NCBI RefSeq assembly: GCF_005490785.1 | Contig: NZ_CP027295.1 | Coordinates: 372,001 to 436,000, forward strand | DNA: 64,000 bases | Source of the DNA: Brachybacterium sp. SGAir0954 | GTDB lineage: Bacteria > Actinomycetota > Actinomycetes > Actinomycetales > Dermabacteraceae | Direction of reading: 5' to 3' | Shown: positions 8,894-17,634 of the stretch, one piece after another | Layout of the letters: every line of letters starts with the position of its first letter | How positions within the stretch are numbered: position 1 is the first letter of the stretch | The notes under the pieces: model-generated | Databases searched by the model: none | What the model saw: only the letters and a program-made list of their open reading frames with translations | What the model was told of the DNA's origin: nothing | Program-made: the position numbers and the translations under genes

Positions 8894-9685
8894 TCAGGCG
8901 GCCGTGTAGCCGCCGTCGATCGAGAGGACCGAGCCGGTGACGAAGGAGCTCGCGTCGGAGGCGAGGTACACGGCGGCGCCGGCGAGCTCGTGCGGCTCCC
9001 CCGGGCGCTTCATCGGCGTCATGAGGTTCCACTGGTCGATCTGCGGGCCGCCGGCCTCGTAGAAGCCGCGGGTCAGCTCGGTGCGCATGTACCCCGGGGC
9101 GATCGCGTTCACGCGCACGCCGCGCTCGGCCCACTCGAGGGCCGCGGAGCGGGTGAGGTTGTGGACCGCGGCCTTCGAGGCGTTGTAGGACGCCTGGGTC
9201 TGCGGGACGTTCGCGATGATGCCGCTCATCGAACCGGTGTTGATGATGCTGCCGTGGCCGCGCTCGAGCATCCTCCGGCCGACGGCGGAGAGCACGTGGT
9301 ACACGCCGTCGAGGTTGAGGGTCATCACCGCGCGCCACTTCTCGGCGTCGCCGTCCTCGAGGGGGTGGTGGATCGTGCGGCCCGCGTTGTTCAGCAGGAT
9401 CTCGATGCCGCCCACCTCGTCGTCGATCGCGGCGACGGTCTGCTCGACCTCCGCCTGGTCGGTGACGTCGAGGTGGCGGTAGTCCACGCGCACGCCGGTC
9501 TCGGCGGCGAGGCCGCGGGCGGCCTGCTCGCCGGTCTCGTCGTCGATGTCGGCGAGGACGATCGGGGCGCCGTGCTGGGCGAGGCCGCGGGCCATGGCGA
9601 GGCCCAGGCCCTTCGCGCCGCCGGTGACGAGGGCGGTGCGGCCGGTGAGGTCGAACAGCGGGGACGGGGTGGGGGTGGTGCTCAT
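8894..9685 (-). CDS. SDR polyol dehydrogenase (D-threitol dehydrogenase candidate)
   Basis: A 263-residue classical short-chain dehydrogenase: cofactor loop TGGAKGLG at 21-28, Asp46 at the end of strand beta-2 (favours NAD over NADP), NNAG at 99-102, Ser152/Ser154 region and the catalytic YNASK, Tyr167 and Lys171. It oxidises a polyol or sugar alcohol. The operon context matches DthD, which converts D-threitol to D-erythrulose in M. smegmatis; a xylitol, arabitol or ribitol dehydrogenase is the main alternative. The ATG is preceded by GAAGGAGC. It lies 43 nt upstream of the kinase gene and 48 nt downstream of the transporter gene. Confidence 0.8.
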   Translation of the reverse strand: MSTTPTPSPLFDLTGRTALVTGGAKGLGLAMARGLAQHGAPIVLADIDDETGEQAARGLAAETGVRVDYRHLDVTDQAEVEQTVAAIDDEVGGIEILLNNAGRTIHHPLEDGDAEKWRAVMTLNLDGVYHVLSAVGRRMLERGHGSIINTGSMSGIIANVPQTQASYNASKAAVHNLTRSAALEWAERGVRVNAIAPGYMRTELTRGFYEAGGPQIDQWNLMTPMKRPGEPHELAGAAVYLASDASSFVTGSVLSIDGGYTAA

Positions 9686-9733
9686 GGGGTGCTCCTTCGT
9701 GAGGTGCTGCGGAGAGGGTGGTGCCGGGTGGGG

Positions 9734-11104
9734 TCAGGCGGCCTCGTCGGCCGACTCGAGGACGGGGCCGTGCAGCCGCGGCTGGTGGACCTTGAGGAAG
9801 TAGGTCATGGCGAAGGCGCACGCGTAGAGGGCCACGAACGCCCAGACCACGGCCACGTTCCCGCCGAGCGGGCGGACGATCGCGACGACGGCGCTGCCCA
9901 GGAAGGTCGCCCCGCCCGCGGCGGTCGTGTACATGGCCATCGCGGCGCCGGTGTGCTCCGGGGCGATCGCCGGCATGATCGCGCCGAGCGGCACGAAGCC
10001 GGCGAGCATGATGCCGAAGACGGTGCCTGCGGCGACCGAGACGGCGAAGCCCCAGTCGGAGCCGGCCGTGACCATGTGCGGCACGTACCACCACAGCAGC
10101 AGGCCGATCGCGGAGCCGAGGATGCCGAACCAGCGCACGGTCGTCACCCAGCCGACCCGGTCGCCGAGGGCGCCGAAGGCGGCGTTGAACAGGATGTTGC
10201 CGGCGTAGACGATCGACGTCATGACGAGCCACTGGGACTGGCTCCAGCCCAGTCCGCCGTCGGCCACGGAGCCCGCGATGACGTTGGGCAGGATGATGAA
10301 CATGCCGAACTCAGGAGCGGTGTTGATGAGGCGGGTCAGGAAGCCCATCGCGATGCGCTTGTTCGTGAAGGTGAGGCGCACGCCCGCGGTGATCACCTGG
10401 CTCGCGGTCTCGCCCGCGGGGGCGAGGCGGCGCGAGCCGTGCCCCTCGCGGACGCCGAACCAGGCGACGAGGAAGCCGGCGATCACGAGGACGCTCGAGC
10501 CGAGCATGGCGGCGGACTCGCCGGCGAAGCCGCCGCCGAGGCGCGGGATGAGGAACGCCGCGACGAGGGAGCCGAGGGTGGGCAGACCGCCCGTGAACAT
10601 GACGTAGAACCAGCCGACGCCCGCGCCGTTGCGCTCCTTGTCCACGACGTGGTTGATCCACACGAGGAACGCGAAGGCGAACAGCGGGAAGCCGAAGCCG
10701 CGCAGGAAGTAGCTCAGCGCCACCAGCGGCACCGACTCGATCGCGAGGGATCCGAGGAAGGCGAGCTCGAAGACGACCCACACCCCGACGCCGAGCGCCA
10801 TCACGCGGCGCGGCCCGAAGAGGTCCGAGAGGGCGCCGGCGAGGTAGGAGCCCACGAGCACCGCGAGCGAGTAGGCCGCGATGATCTTCGCGGCGAGGTC
10901 GATCTTGTCGTCGCCGCCGCCGAAGGCCTCGGCGATGTGCGTGGAGACGAAGTTCGACTCCACGCCGTTGCCCGTCATGAACAGCAGCACGCCGAGGAAG
11001 CCCCAGCGCAGGACGTGGGGGATGCCGAGGCGGTCCAGGAAGGTCTCGCGCCCGGCCCCGGGGGCGGTGCCCGCCGAGGACGAGGTGGTCGAGGGGAACG
11101 TCAT
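9734..11104 (-). CDS. MFS transporter, polyol permease candidate
   Basis: A 456-residue major facilitator with about 12 hydrophobic segments. The loop after TM2 reads AGALSDLFGPRRVMALG, the D-x-x-G-x-R-R signature of the superfamily, and the second half has GALGDRVGWVTTVRW in the equivalent place. Gene order inside a polyol catabolic operon suggests it imports the polyol by proton symport, like RbtT/DalT-type carriers. The characterised M. smegmatis tetritol genes are associated with an ABC importer, so a single MFS carrier would be a simpler uptake solution. Substrate remains an inference. The N-terminus is cytoplasmic and Ser/Thr-rich. Confidence 0.8.
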   Translation of the reverse strand: MTFPSTTSSSAGTAPGAGRETFLDRLGIPHVLRWGFLGVLLFMTGNGVESNFVSTHIAEAFGGGDDKIDLAAKIIAAYSLAVLVGSYLAGALSDLFGPRRVMALGVGVWVVFELAFLGSLAIESVPLVALSYFLRGFGFPLFAFAFLVWINHVVDKERNGAGVGWFYVMFTGGLPTLGSLVAAFLIPRLGGGFAGESAAMLGSSVLVIAGFLVAWFGVREGHGSRRLAPAGETASQVITAGVRLTFTNKRIAMGFLTRLINTAPEFGMFIILPNVIAGSVADGGLGWSQSQWLVMTSIVYAGNILFNAAFGALGDRVGWVTTVRWFGILGSAIGLLLWWYVPHMVTAGSDWGFAVSVAAGTVFGIMLAGFVPLGAIMPAIAPEHTGAAMAMYTTAAGGATFLGSAVVAIVRPLGGNVAVVWAFVALYACAFAMTYFLKVHQPRLHGPVLESADEAA

Positions 11105-11146
11105 GTCTGCACTCCTTCGTGCACGGGGGAAGGGGGAAGGGGCGGA

Positions 11147-12244
11147 TCAGAGGCCGGGGACGATCGAGACCTTCACGGAGGCGCCGGAGGAGTCGCCGAC
11201 GGTGTCGAGGGCCTTCTGGACGTCGCCGAGGCCGAACTGGTGGGTGCAGATCTCCTCCATGGGCAGCACGCCGGACTCGATGATCCCGATCGCGGCGGGC
11301 CAGCAGTTCGGGCCCAGGTGGGCGCCGAGGACGTCGAGCTCCTTGTCGTCGGAGATGATCGACCAGTCGACGGTGACGTCGTCCTTGAAGACCGAGTACT
11401 CGACGAAGCGGCCGAGCTTGCGCAGCAGGTTCAGGCCCTGGGAGACGGCGCTCGGGTGGCCCGTGCACTCGATGTAGACGTCCGCGCCGTAGCCGCCGGT
11501 GAGCGCCTTGATCTCGGCGACGACATCGACCTTCGAGGGGTTCAGGGTGAGGTCCGCGCCGCACTTCGCGGCGAGGGCGAGCTTGTCGTCGTCGAAGTCG
11601 AGGGCGATGACCTGCTTGGGGGTCTTGTGGCTCGCGCCGATGATCGCGCCGAGGCCGATCGGGCCGCAGCCGGCGACCACGACGACGTCGTCGAAGGTGA
11701 GCTGCGCGCGCTCGACGGCGTGCAGCGAGCAGGAGAGCGGCTCGGAGAACGCCGCGTGGTGGGGCGGGAGGTCCTTGCTGACCTGGTGGGCGCGGGCGAG
11801 GGAGGGGACGATCATGTACTCCGCCATGGCGCCGCTGTAGTGCTTGAAGCCGAACATGTCGTGGGGGCCGCACATCCAGTACCAGCCGCGCCGGCAGTAC
11901 ATGCACTCGCCGCAGGGGACGATCTGCTCGCAGGCGATGCGGTCGCCGATCTGCACGCCGTGGTGGGCGAGGGCCTCCTCCGAGCCGGCGACGACCTCGC
12001 CGACGAGCTCGTGGCCGGGGGTGATGCCGGGCTCGACCCAGCGGTCGCGGTTCTCGTCGCCCCAGAACTTCGCGGCGCCGTGGTAGCACTTCAGGTCGCT
12101 CGCGCAGACGCCCACGGCCTCCACGCGCAGCAGGAGCTCGTCCGCGGCGGGGCGCGGGACGTCGATCTCCTCGAGGCGGTAGTCCTCCGGCGCGTGCATG
12201 ACGACGGCCTGCATCGTGCTGGGGATCTGGGGGGACTGGCTCAT
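11147..12244 (-). CDS. Zinc-dependent medium-chain alcohol dehydrogenase (erythritol/L-threitol dehydrogenase candidate)
   Basis: A 365-residue MDR dehydrogenase. Catalytic zinc ligands Cys47 and His78-Glu79 (GHELVGEV) and the structural zinc Cys set Cys111, Cys114, Cys117 and Cys125 are all present; the nucleotide loop VVAGCGPIGLGAI follows. It resembles EltD, which oxidises erythritol and L-threitol to L-erythrulose; sorbitol or xylitol dehydrogenase activity is the alternative. ATG at 12244 is chosen over an in-frame GTG at 12253 because AAGGAG is only 2 nt before the GTG but about 11 nt before the ATG. It is the first gene of the operon, directly behind the operator described at 12296-12337. 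Confidence 0.8.
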   Translation of the reverse strand: MSQSPQIPSTMQAVVMHAPEDYRLEEIDVPRPAADELLLRVEAVGVCASDLKCYHGAAKFWGDENRDRWVEPGITPGHELVGEVVAGSEEALAHHGVQIGDRIACEQIVPCGECMYCRRGWYWMCGPHDMFGFKHYSGAMAEYMIVPSLARAHQVSKDLPPHHAAFSEPLSCSLHAVERAQLTFDDVVVVAGCGPIGLGAIIGASHKTPKQVIALDFDDDKLALAAKCGADLTLNPSKVDVVAEIKALTGGYGADVYIECTGHPSAVSQGLNLLRKLGRFVEYSVFKDDVTVDWSIISDDKELDVLGAHLGPNCWPAAIGIIESGVLPMEEICTHQFGLGDVQKALDTVGDSSGASVKVSIVPGL

Positions 12245-12295
12245 GGGGGACACATCTCCTTCGATACGTTCCGGCCCGGCGGCGCGGACGTGTCG

Positions 12296-12337
12296 AGACT
12301 AGGCAAACCTACGAACATTCGTCAAGCACAAATGTTC
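12296..12337 (-). promoter_or_regulatory. Promoter and inverted-repeat operator of the polyol operon
   Basis: On the minus strand TTGACG (12320-12325) and TAGTCT (12296-12301) are separated by 18 nt, a good sigma-70-type promoter. Two copies of GAACATTYGT in opposite orientation (12313-12322 and, on the minus strand, 12328-12337) are separated by 5 nt and cover the -35 box. The first copy also lies in a perfect 12-bp palindrome ACGAA-CA-TTCGT. The arrangement fits repression by the SorC-type regulator encoded just upstream. Confidence 0.6.
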
Positions 12338-12377
12338 CGATTGAGGGCGCCGCAGGTCAGAGGAGGAATCAGGAGGC

Positions 12378-13325
12378 TCAGACCGCGGAGTCGGGATGCG
12401 CGAGCACCGCGAGCGCCGTCGGCTCGTCGGTGATCAGCGTCGAGAACAGCCCCGCCCGGGCGCCCGCGAGGATCGACGGTGCCTTGCGGACGTCCGCCGC
12501 GAGCGCGATCGCGTCCGGGATGTCCCGCATCAGCTCCCGCGAGGGCCGCACCAGGCGGTCCGAGCCCGGGAAGGCGACCGCCTCGCCCGCGGCGTCGTAG
12601 AAGTGGAGGTTGATGTCCCCCACCGCCGGCTCGAGCAGCGGCTCGTCCCGTGGCACGACGGAGGTCAGCGACTCACGGCCGCGGTACGGCTCGCCGACGC
12701 CCACCACCACCGCGCGCGCCCGCCGCCACAGGTCCGTGATCGCGAGGAAGCTCGGATCCGCCTGCAGCGAGTCCCACAGGCTCGGCGAGGGCTGCGCCGG
12801 AGCGAACATGAACCGCGGCTCCGCATGCGTGCGATCCGCGAAGCGCCGCACGATCTCGTTCGTCTGGAACGACGGATCGGGCTCCTGCTGCCCGCCCACC
12901 GTGGGCGCCACGATCACGCCCGGCAGCTCCGGCAGCCCCGCCATGCCGCTCACCGCATAGGTCGTCTTCCCCGAGGACAGCAGCAGCACGTCCCCGCGCC
13001 GCAGGCCCAGCCCCCGCAGCTCCTCCCCCAGCAGGTCGCCGATCCCCCGGAAGCCCCGCTGCACCTGGTCCCCCGCCGCGATCCGCACCCGGGCGACGCC
13101 CAGGCGCTCCCGCAGCCGCAGCTCGAGGTCCGCGAGATCCCCCGTGCTCGGGTCGAGCACCTCGAAGCGCACCATGCCGATGCGCCGCGCCTCCGCGATG
13201 AGCTTGGAGACCGTGGGCCGCGAGACGTGCAGCAGCTCCGCGATCTCCGCCTGGCGCAGATCGTCGAGGTAGTACGCCGAGGCGGCGCGGTGCAGCAGCT
13301 GCACGTCCATCGTCGTCTCGAGCAC
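12378..13325 (-). CDS. SorC/DeoR-type sugar-binding transcriptional regulator
   Basis: A 315-residue regulator: an N-terminal HTH (residues 12-55, YLDDLRQAEIAELLHVSRPT then SKLIAEARRIGMV) and a C-terminal sugar-isomerase-like effector domain containing LLLSSGKTTYAVSGM and AVVVGVGEPY. SorC family proteins bind phosphorylated sugars and act on palindromic operators. It precedes the five-gene polyol operon on the same strand and is divergent from the FGGY kinase, so it probably controls both. GTG at 13325 is chosen because GGAGGAG lies 5 nt upstream; ATG at 13310 is the alternative. TATCCT upstream on the minus strand may be its -10 box. Confidence 0.8.
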   Translation of the reverse strand: MLETTMDVQLLHRAASAYYLDDLRQAEIAELLHVSRPTVSKLIAEARRIGMVRFEVLDPSTGDLADLELRLRERLGVARVRIAAGDQVQRGFRGIGDLLGEELRGLGLRRGDVLLLSSGKTTYAVSGMAGLPELPGVIVAPTVGGQQEPDPSFQTNEIVRRFADRTHAEPRFMFAPAQPSPSLWDSLQADPSFLAITDLWRRARAVVVGVGEPYRGRESLTSVVPRDEPLLEPAVGDINLHFYDAAGEAVAFPGSDRLVRPSRELMRDIPDAIALAADVRKAPSILAGARAGLFSTLITDEPTALAVLAHPDSAV

Positions 13326-13432
13326 GGGCTCTCCTCCGCAGCGGGGTCACGGGGCGGCACCCCGACGGTGACAGGATAGGGGCGGCGTCGAGGCCGTCCT
13401 GCCCGATGCCGTCCCGAGACGGAGGACAGGGC

Positions 13433-14971
13433 ATGCGAGCAGGCGTGACGCGGGCACCGCGCACGGACGCACCGCGCGGGGCCACCCCCGCCGTGCTGGG
13501 GGTCGACGTCGGCACCTCCGCGAGCAAGGCGATCCTCGTGACGCTCGACGGCACCGTCCTCGCGACCGCCGTGCGCGAGCACACCGTGGACCGGCCCCGC
13601 CCCGGGCACGTCGAGATGGACGGCGGGATCTGGTGGGACGAGCTCGTCTCCATGGCCGCCGAGCTGCTCACCGGCCCCGCCGGCGACGGCGTCGAAGTCA
13701 CCGGGATCGGGCTCTCCGGCATGGGACCGTGCGTGCTCCTCGCCGGGGCCGACGGCACCCCCGTGCGTCCCGCGATCCTCTATGGCGTGGACACCCGCTC
13801 CGGCATGCAGATCGACCGCCTGCGCGCCGAGCTCGGCGACGACGCGATCCTCGAGCGCTGCGGCTGCGTGCTCACCGCCCAGGCCGCCGGACCCAAGATC
13901 GCCTGGGTCGCCGAGGAGGAGCCCGAGGTCTACGCTCGCGCCCGTCGGCTCTTCATGACCGCGAGCCACCTCGCCTTCCGCCTCACCGGGCAGTACGTGC
14001 TCGACCACGCCTCCGCGAGCCAGGCCGCACCCCTCTACGACCTGCGGTCCGGGCGCTGGGACGAGGAATGGGCCGCGCGCGTCGCCCCCGGCATCGAGCT
14101 GCCCGAGCTGCGCTGGGCCGGCGAGGCCGCCGGGACCGTCACCGCGCAGGCCGCCGCGGCGCTCCCCGGGATCGCCGCGGGCACCCCCGTCATCGCCGGC
14201 ACCATCGACGCCTGGGCCGAGGCCCGCGGCGCCGGCACCGAGCACCCCGGCGACATGATGCTCATGTACGGCACCACGACCTTCCTCGTCGCCCGCACCG
14301 CGGAGCTGCTCCCCGGCCGCGAGCTCTGGGCGACCGCCGGCACCGCGCCCGGCGGCTGGACCCTCTCCGGCGGCATGGCGGCCTCCGGCGCGATCACCGG
14401 CTGGCTGCGCGAGCTCACCGGCGGGGACGACTACGGCGACCTCGTGGGCGAGGCCGCCGCGAGCGGGCCCGGCGCGCGCGGCCTGCTCATGCTCCCCTAC
14501 GTCGCCGGGGAGCGCTCCCCGCTGCACGACCCCGACGCCCGCGGCGTGATCGCCGGGCTCACCCTCTCCCACACCCGCGGCGACCTCTACCGCGCCGCTC
14601 TCGAGGCCGCCGCCCTCGGCGTGCGCCACCACCTCGAGGCGATGGCCGCCGCCGGCGCCCGCATCGACCGGGTCGTCGCCGTGGGCGGCGGCGCCCGCAC
14701 GGACCTGTGGCCGCAGATCGTCTCCGACGTCACCGGGCTCCCCCAGCGCATCCCCCGCTGCACGATCGGCGCCTGCTACGGCGGGGCGATGCTCGCCGCG
14801 GAGCTCGCCCACGGCATCGACACCGGCCCCTGGCAGGGCACGGACCACGAGGTGCGCCCCGACCCCGCCCTGCGGGAGACGTACGACGAGCTCTACGGCC
14901 TGTACCGGGACCTCTACCCCGCGACCCGGGACGTCACCCACGCCCTCGCCCGGCGGCAGCGGGAGGCCTGA
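13433..14971 (+). CDS. FGGY-family carbohydrate kinase
   Basis: A 512-residue sugar kinase with the FGGY fold: N-terminal LGVDVGTSASKAILV (phosphate-1 loop), the substrate-binding stretch near GLSGMGPCVLL, and the C-terminal ATP site AVGGGARTDLWPQIVSDVTG. It is closest in layout to xylulokinase or related pentulose/tetrulose kinases. The ATG at 13433 is preferred (GGAGG 7 nt upstream) over the upstream ATG at 13406, which would add 9 residues. It is divergent from the SorC regulator of the polyol locus, suggesting a second phosphorylation route, either for D-xylulose formed from a pentitol or for a C4 sugar. The substrate cannot be decided. Confidence 0.8.
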   Translation: MRAGVTRAPRTDAPRGATPAVLGVDVGTSASKAILVTLDGTVLATAVREHTVDRPRPGHVEMDGGIWWDELVSMAAELLTGPAGDGVEVTGIGLSGMGPCVLLAGADGTPVRPAILYGVDTRSGMQIDRLRAELGDDAILERCGCVLTAQAAGPKIAWVAEEEPEVYARARRLFMTASHLAFRLTGQYVLDHASASQAAPLYDLRSGRWDEEWAARVAPGIELPELRWAGEAAGTVTAQAAAALPGIAAGTPVIAGTIDAWAEARGAGTEHPGDMMLMYGTTTFLVARTAELLPGRELWATAGTAPGGWTLSGGMAASGAITGWLRELTGGDDYGDLVGEAAASGPGARGLLMLPYVAGERSPLHDPDARGVIAGLTLSHTRGDLYRAALEAAALGVRHHLEAMAAAGARIDRVVAVGGGARTDLWPQIVSDVTGLPQRIPRCTIGACYGGAMLAAELAHGIDTGPWQGTDHEVRPDPALRETYDELYGLYRDLYPATRDVTHALARRQREA

Positions 14972-14990
14972 GGCGGGCACGACGAGGGCC

Positions 14991-15020
14991 GGCGGTCACC
15001 TCCCTCGGGAGGTGACCGCC
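14991..15020. terminator. Bidirectional hairpin between FGGY kinase and glpK
   Basis: A perfect 14-bp inverted repeat, GGCGGTCACCTCCC against its complement, with only TC between the arms. It lies 20 nt after the kinase stop and about 95 nt after the glpK stop, so it can serve both convergent units. There is no T-run, as is common in this GC range. Confidence 0.7.
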
Positions 15021-15060
15021 GACCCCTGGCGTCGGACGCGGTCGATCAGCAGATCAATGA

Positions 15061-15083
15061 ATCAGCCGTACTGGATGGCTGAT
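15061..15083. terminator. Second hairpin in the kinase-glpK gap
   Basis: ATCAGCC and GGCTGAT flank a 9-nt loop, giving a 7-bp stem 32 nt downstream of the glpK stop. It is a weaker candidate for the glpK terminator than the 14-bp hairpin next to it. Confidence 0.35.
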
Positions 15084-15114
15084 CTCCTACCGCTCGTCCC
15101 TCGCAGCACGTCGA

Positions 15115-16650
15115 TCAGCCGTTCAGAGCCTCGACGTCCTCGTCCACCCAGTCGAAGGTGCGCTCCACGGCCTTCTTCCAGAGGCGGAGGCTGCGCTCAC
15201 GGGTCTCCGGGTCCATGTCCGGCTCCCAGCGCTTGTCCTCGTCCCAGTTGTCGATGACGTCCTGCTCGCCGGACCAGAAGCCCACCGCGATGCCGGCCGC
15301 GTAGGCGGCGCCGAGGGCGGTGGTCTCGATGACCTTCGGGCGCACCACGGGCACGCCGAGGATGTCGGCCTGGAACTGCATGAGCGTCTCGTTCATGACC
15401 ATGCCGCCGTCGACCTTGAGCTCGGTGAGGTCCACGCCGGAGTCCGCGTTCATCGCCTCGAGCAGCTCGGCGGACTGGTAGGCGGTCGCCTCCAGGGTGG
15501 CCCGCGCGATGTGGTTCTTGGTGATGTAGCGGGTCAGGCCCACGATCGCGCCGCGCGCGTCGGCCTTCCAGTACGGGGCGAAGAGACCGGAGAAGGCGGG
15601 GACGACGTAGCAGCCGCCGTTGTCGTCGACCTGCTTGGCGAGGTCCTCGATCTCCGGGGCGGTCCTGATCAGGCCGAGGTTGTCGCGCACCCACTGCACG
15701 AGCGAGCCGGTCACGGCGACCGAGCCCTCGAGCGCGTAGACCGGCTTGCTGTCGCCGATCTTGTAGGCGACGGTCGTGAGCAGACCGTTCTCGCTGCGCA
15801 CCAGCTCCTCGCCGGTGTTGATGAGCATGAAGTTGCCGGTGCCGTAGGTGTTCTTGGCCTGGCCCACCTCGAAGCAGGCCTGGCCGAAGGTCGCGGCCTG
15901 CTGGTCGCCGAGGATGCCGGCGATCGGGGTGTCGATGAGCAGGTCGTTCTTGCGGCCCTTGCCGTACACCTCGGAGGAGGACTTGATCTCGGGGAGCATG
16001 GAGAGCGGGATCCCCATGTCCTTCGCGATGTCCTCGTTCCAGTCGAGGGTGTCGATGTTCATGAGCATCGTGCGGGAGGCGTTGGTGACGTCGGTGACGT
16101 GCACGCCGCCGTTGACGCCGCCGGTCAGGTTCCAGACGAGCCACGAGTCGGTGTTGCCGAAGAGCAGGTCGCCCTTCTCCGCCTTCTCGCGGGCGCCGTC
16201 GACGTTGTCGAGGATCCACTTGACCTTGGGGCCGGAGAAGTAGGTGGCGAGCGGGAGGCCCACGCGCTCCTTGTACTTGTCCGCGCCCTCGTCGCCGCCC
16301 AGCTCGTCGCAGATGCGCTGCGTGCGGGTGTCCTGCCAGACGATCGCGTTGTAGACGGCCTCGCCGGTGGTCCTGTCCCACACCACCGCGGTCTCGCGCT
16401 GGTTGGTGATGCCGACGGCGGCGAGCTGGTGACGGTTGATGTCGGCGTTGACGAGCGCCTGGCCCACGACGTCGCGGGTGTTCTTCCAGATCTCGGCGGG
16501 ATCGTGCTCGACCCAGCCGGCCTTGGGGAAGATCTGCTCGTGCTCCTTCTGACCGGAGGCGACGATCTGGCCGCCGTGGTCGAAGACGATCGCACGGGTC
16601 GAGGTCGTGCCCTGGTCGATCGCGAGGATGTACTGCGGGGCGTCGGACAT
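15115..16650 (-). CDS. glpK: Glycerol kinase
   Basis: A 511-residue FGGY kinase that phosphorylates glycerol to sn-glycerol-3-phosphate. It has the signature start [19 protein letters not shown], the substrate loop [14 protein letters not shown], and [20 protein letters not shown] with the conserved VDGG/NxxLMQxQAD of glycerol kinases; length equals the family norm. ATG at 16650 has AAGGAG 6 nt upstream; the open frame continues further upstream but is not conserved. It is last in a glpD-glpF-glpK run on the minus strand, 97 nt after glpF. A 9-bp hairpin (16692-16718) lies in that gap and may stabilise or attenuate the mRNA. Confidence 0.95.
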   Translation of the reverse strand: MSDAPQYILAIDQGTTSTRAIVFDHGGQIVASGQKEHEQIFPKAGWVEHDPAEIWKNTRDVVGQALVNADINRHQLAAVGITNQRETAVVWDRTTGEAVYNAIVWQDTRTQRICDELGGDEGADKYKERVGLPLATYFSGPKVKWILDNVDGAREKAEKGDLLFGNTDSWLVWNLTGGVNGGVHVTDVTNASRTMLMNIDTLDWNEDIAKDMGIPLSMLPEIKSSSEVYGKGRKNDLLIDTPIAGILGDQQAATFGQACFEVGQAKNTYGTGNFMLINTGEELVRSENGLLTTVAYKIGDSKPVYALEGSVAVTGSLVQWVRDNLGLIRTAPEIEDLAKQVDDNGGCYVVPAFSGLFAPYWKADARGAIVGLTRYITKNHIARATLEATAYQSAELLEAMNADSGVDLTELKVDGGMVMNETLMQFQADILGVPVVRPKVIETTALGAAYAAGIAVGFWSGEQDVIDNWDEDKRWEPDMDPETRERSLRLWKKAVERTFDWVDEDVEALNG

Positions 16651-16691
16651 GGTGACTCCTTCGTCGGATGGTTTCACGGTAGGGGGTGGGA

Positions 16692-16718
16692 GCGGCGGCG
16701 GGGACGGATCGCCGCCGC
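16692..16718 (-). other. Hairpin between glpF and glpK
   Basis: GCGGCGGCG and its complement form a 9-bp stem around a 9-nt loop between the glpF stop and the glpK start. It may act as a processing or stability element that sets different glpF and glpK levels; it has no T-run. Confidence 0.4.
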
Positions 16719-16747
16719 CGCGGGGCTCAGGAGAGGGGTGCTGCGGC

Positions 16748-17479
16748 TCAGAAGAACACGAGCGAGGCCACACCGGCGAGGATGCCGCCGATCACGGGGC
16801 CGACGACCGGGACCCACGCGTAGCCCCAGTCCGAGGAGCCCTTGTCCTTGATCGGCAGCAGCGCGTGCGCGATGCGGGGGCCGAGGTCACGGGCGGGGTT
16901 GATGGCGTACCCGGTGGGGCCGCCGAGGGAGGCGCCGATCGCGACGACCAGCAGCGCGACGGCGAGCGGGCCGAGGCCGCTCGGGGTGTTGCCGAACTGG
17001 ATGATCACGAAGACGAGCACGAAGGTCGCGATGATCTCGGTGACCAGGTTCCAGCCGTAGGCGCGGATGCCGGGGGCGGTGGAGAAGGTGCCGAGCTTGG
17101 TGGGGCCGTCGGGGGTCTCGTCGTAGTGCTTCTTGTAGGCGAGGTACACGATGACCGCGCCCAGGATCGCGCCGATCATCTCCGCCGCGAAGTAGGCGAT
17201 CGTGGTCCCGAAGGTGACCGGGATGCCGGGGGCGTACTCAGCGGCGCCGCTGGCCAGCAGGCCCACGGTGACCGCGGGGTTGAGGTGCGCGCCGGTCTTG
17301 TAGGCGACGAACACGCCCGCGAAGACCGCGAGGCCCCAGCCCCAGTGGATCATGAGCGGGCCGCCGCCATGGCCGCCCGTCTTGTTCAGGGCGTGGTTCG
17401 CGACCACGCCGACGCCCAGCACGATGAGCATCGCGGTGCCCGCGATCTCCGAGAGCAGGATCGTTCCGATGGTTCCCAT
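16748..17479 (-). CDS. glpF: Glycerol facilitator (aquaglyceroporin)
   Basis: A 243-residue six-helix channel of the MIP family. Both pore NPA motifs are present: HLNPAVT in the first half and [11 protein letters not shown] in the second; the Asp after the second NPA (NPARD) is the residue that marks glycerol facilitators rather than water-only aquaporins. It passes glycerol into the cell for the kinase encoded 97 nt downstream. ATG at 17479 has GGAGAACC just upstream. It is separated from glpD by 155 nt that contain two strong hairpins. Confidence 0.93.
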   Translation of the reverse strand: MGTIGTILLSEIAGTAMLIVLGVGVVANHALNKTGGHGGGPLMIHWGWGLAVFAGVFVAYKTGAHLNPAVTVGLLASGAAEYAPGIPVTFGTTIAYFAAEMIGAILGAVIVYLAYKKHYDETPDGPTKLGTFSTAPGIRAYGWNLVTEIIATFVLVFVIIQFGNTPSGLGPLAVALLVVAIGASLGGPTGYAINPARDLGPRIAHALLPIKDKGSSDWGYAWVPVVGPVIGGILAGVASLVFF

Positions 17480-17571
17480 AGGTTCTCCTCGTCGAGAGCC
17501 GTCCCGCAGGTGGCGGGCCGGGGGCCCCGGTGGTGCCGGGGCGGGGTGCGCACGCTGGCGCGGGGGCGGGG

Positions 17572-17627
17572 CGAGGGCGGGCTCCGTGCCCGCCCTCGGG
17601 GCGCCGGGGAGGGGTGTCCCCGGCGCC
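17572..17627 (-). terminator. Two tandem hairpins between glpD and glpF
   Basis: Immediately after the glpD stop on the minus strand come an 11-bp perfect stem (GGCGCCGGGGA with its complement, 17600-17627, 6-nt loop) and a 10-bp perfect stem (CGAGGGCGGG with its complement, 17572-17598, 7-nt loop). They may stop part of the transcripts or protect the glpD 3' end, which would set glpD and glpFK levels apart. Confidence 0.6.
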
Positions 17628-17634
17628 GACCGGA

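Noticed and set aside
8732-12433. 1233-codon open frame on the plus strand across the polyol operon
   Set aside because: It is antisense to four well-supported genes; its product is low-complexity (His/Gly/Ala/Asp/Glu-rich) as expected from mirrored GC-rich codons, and no start signal precedes it.
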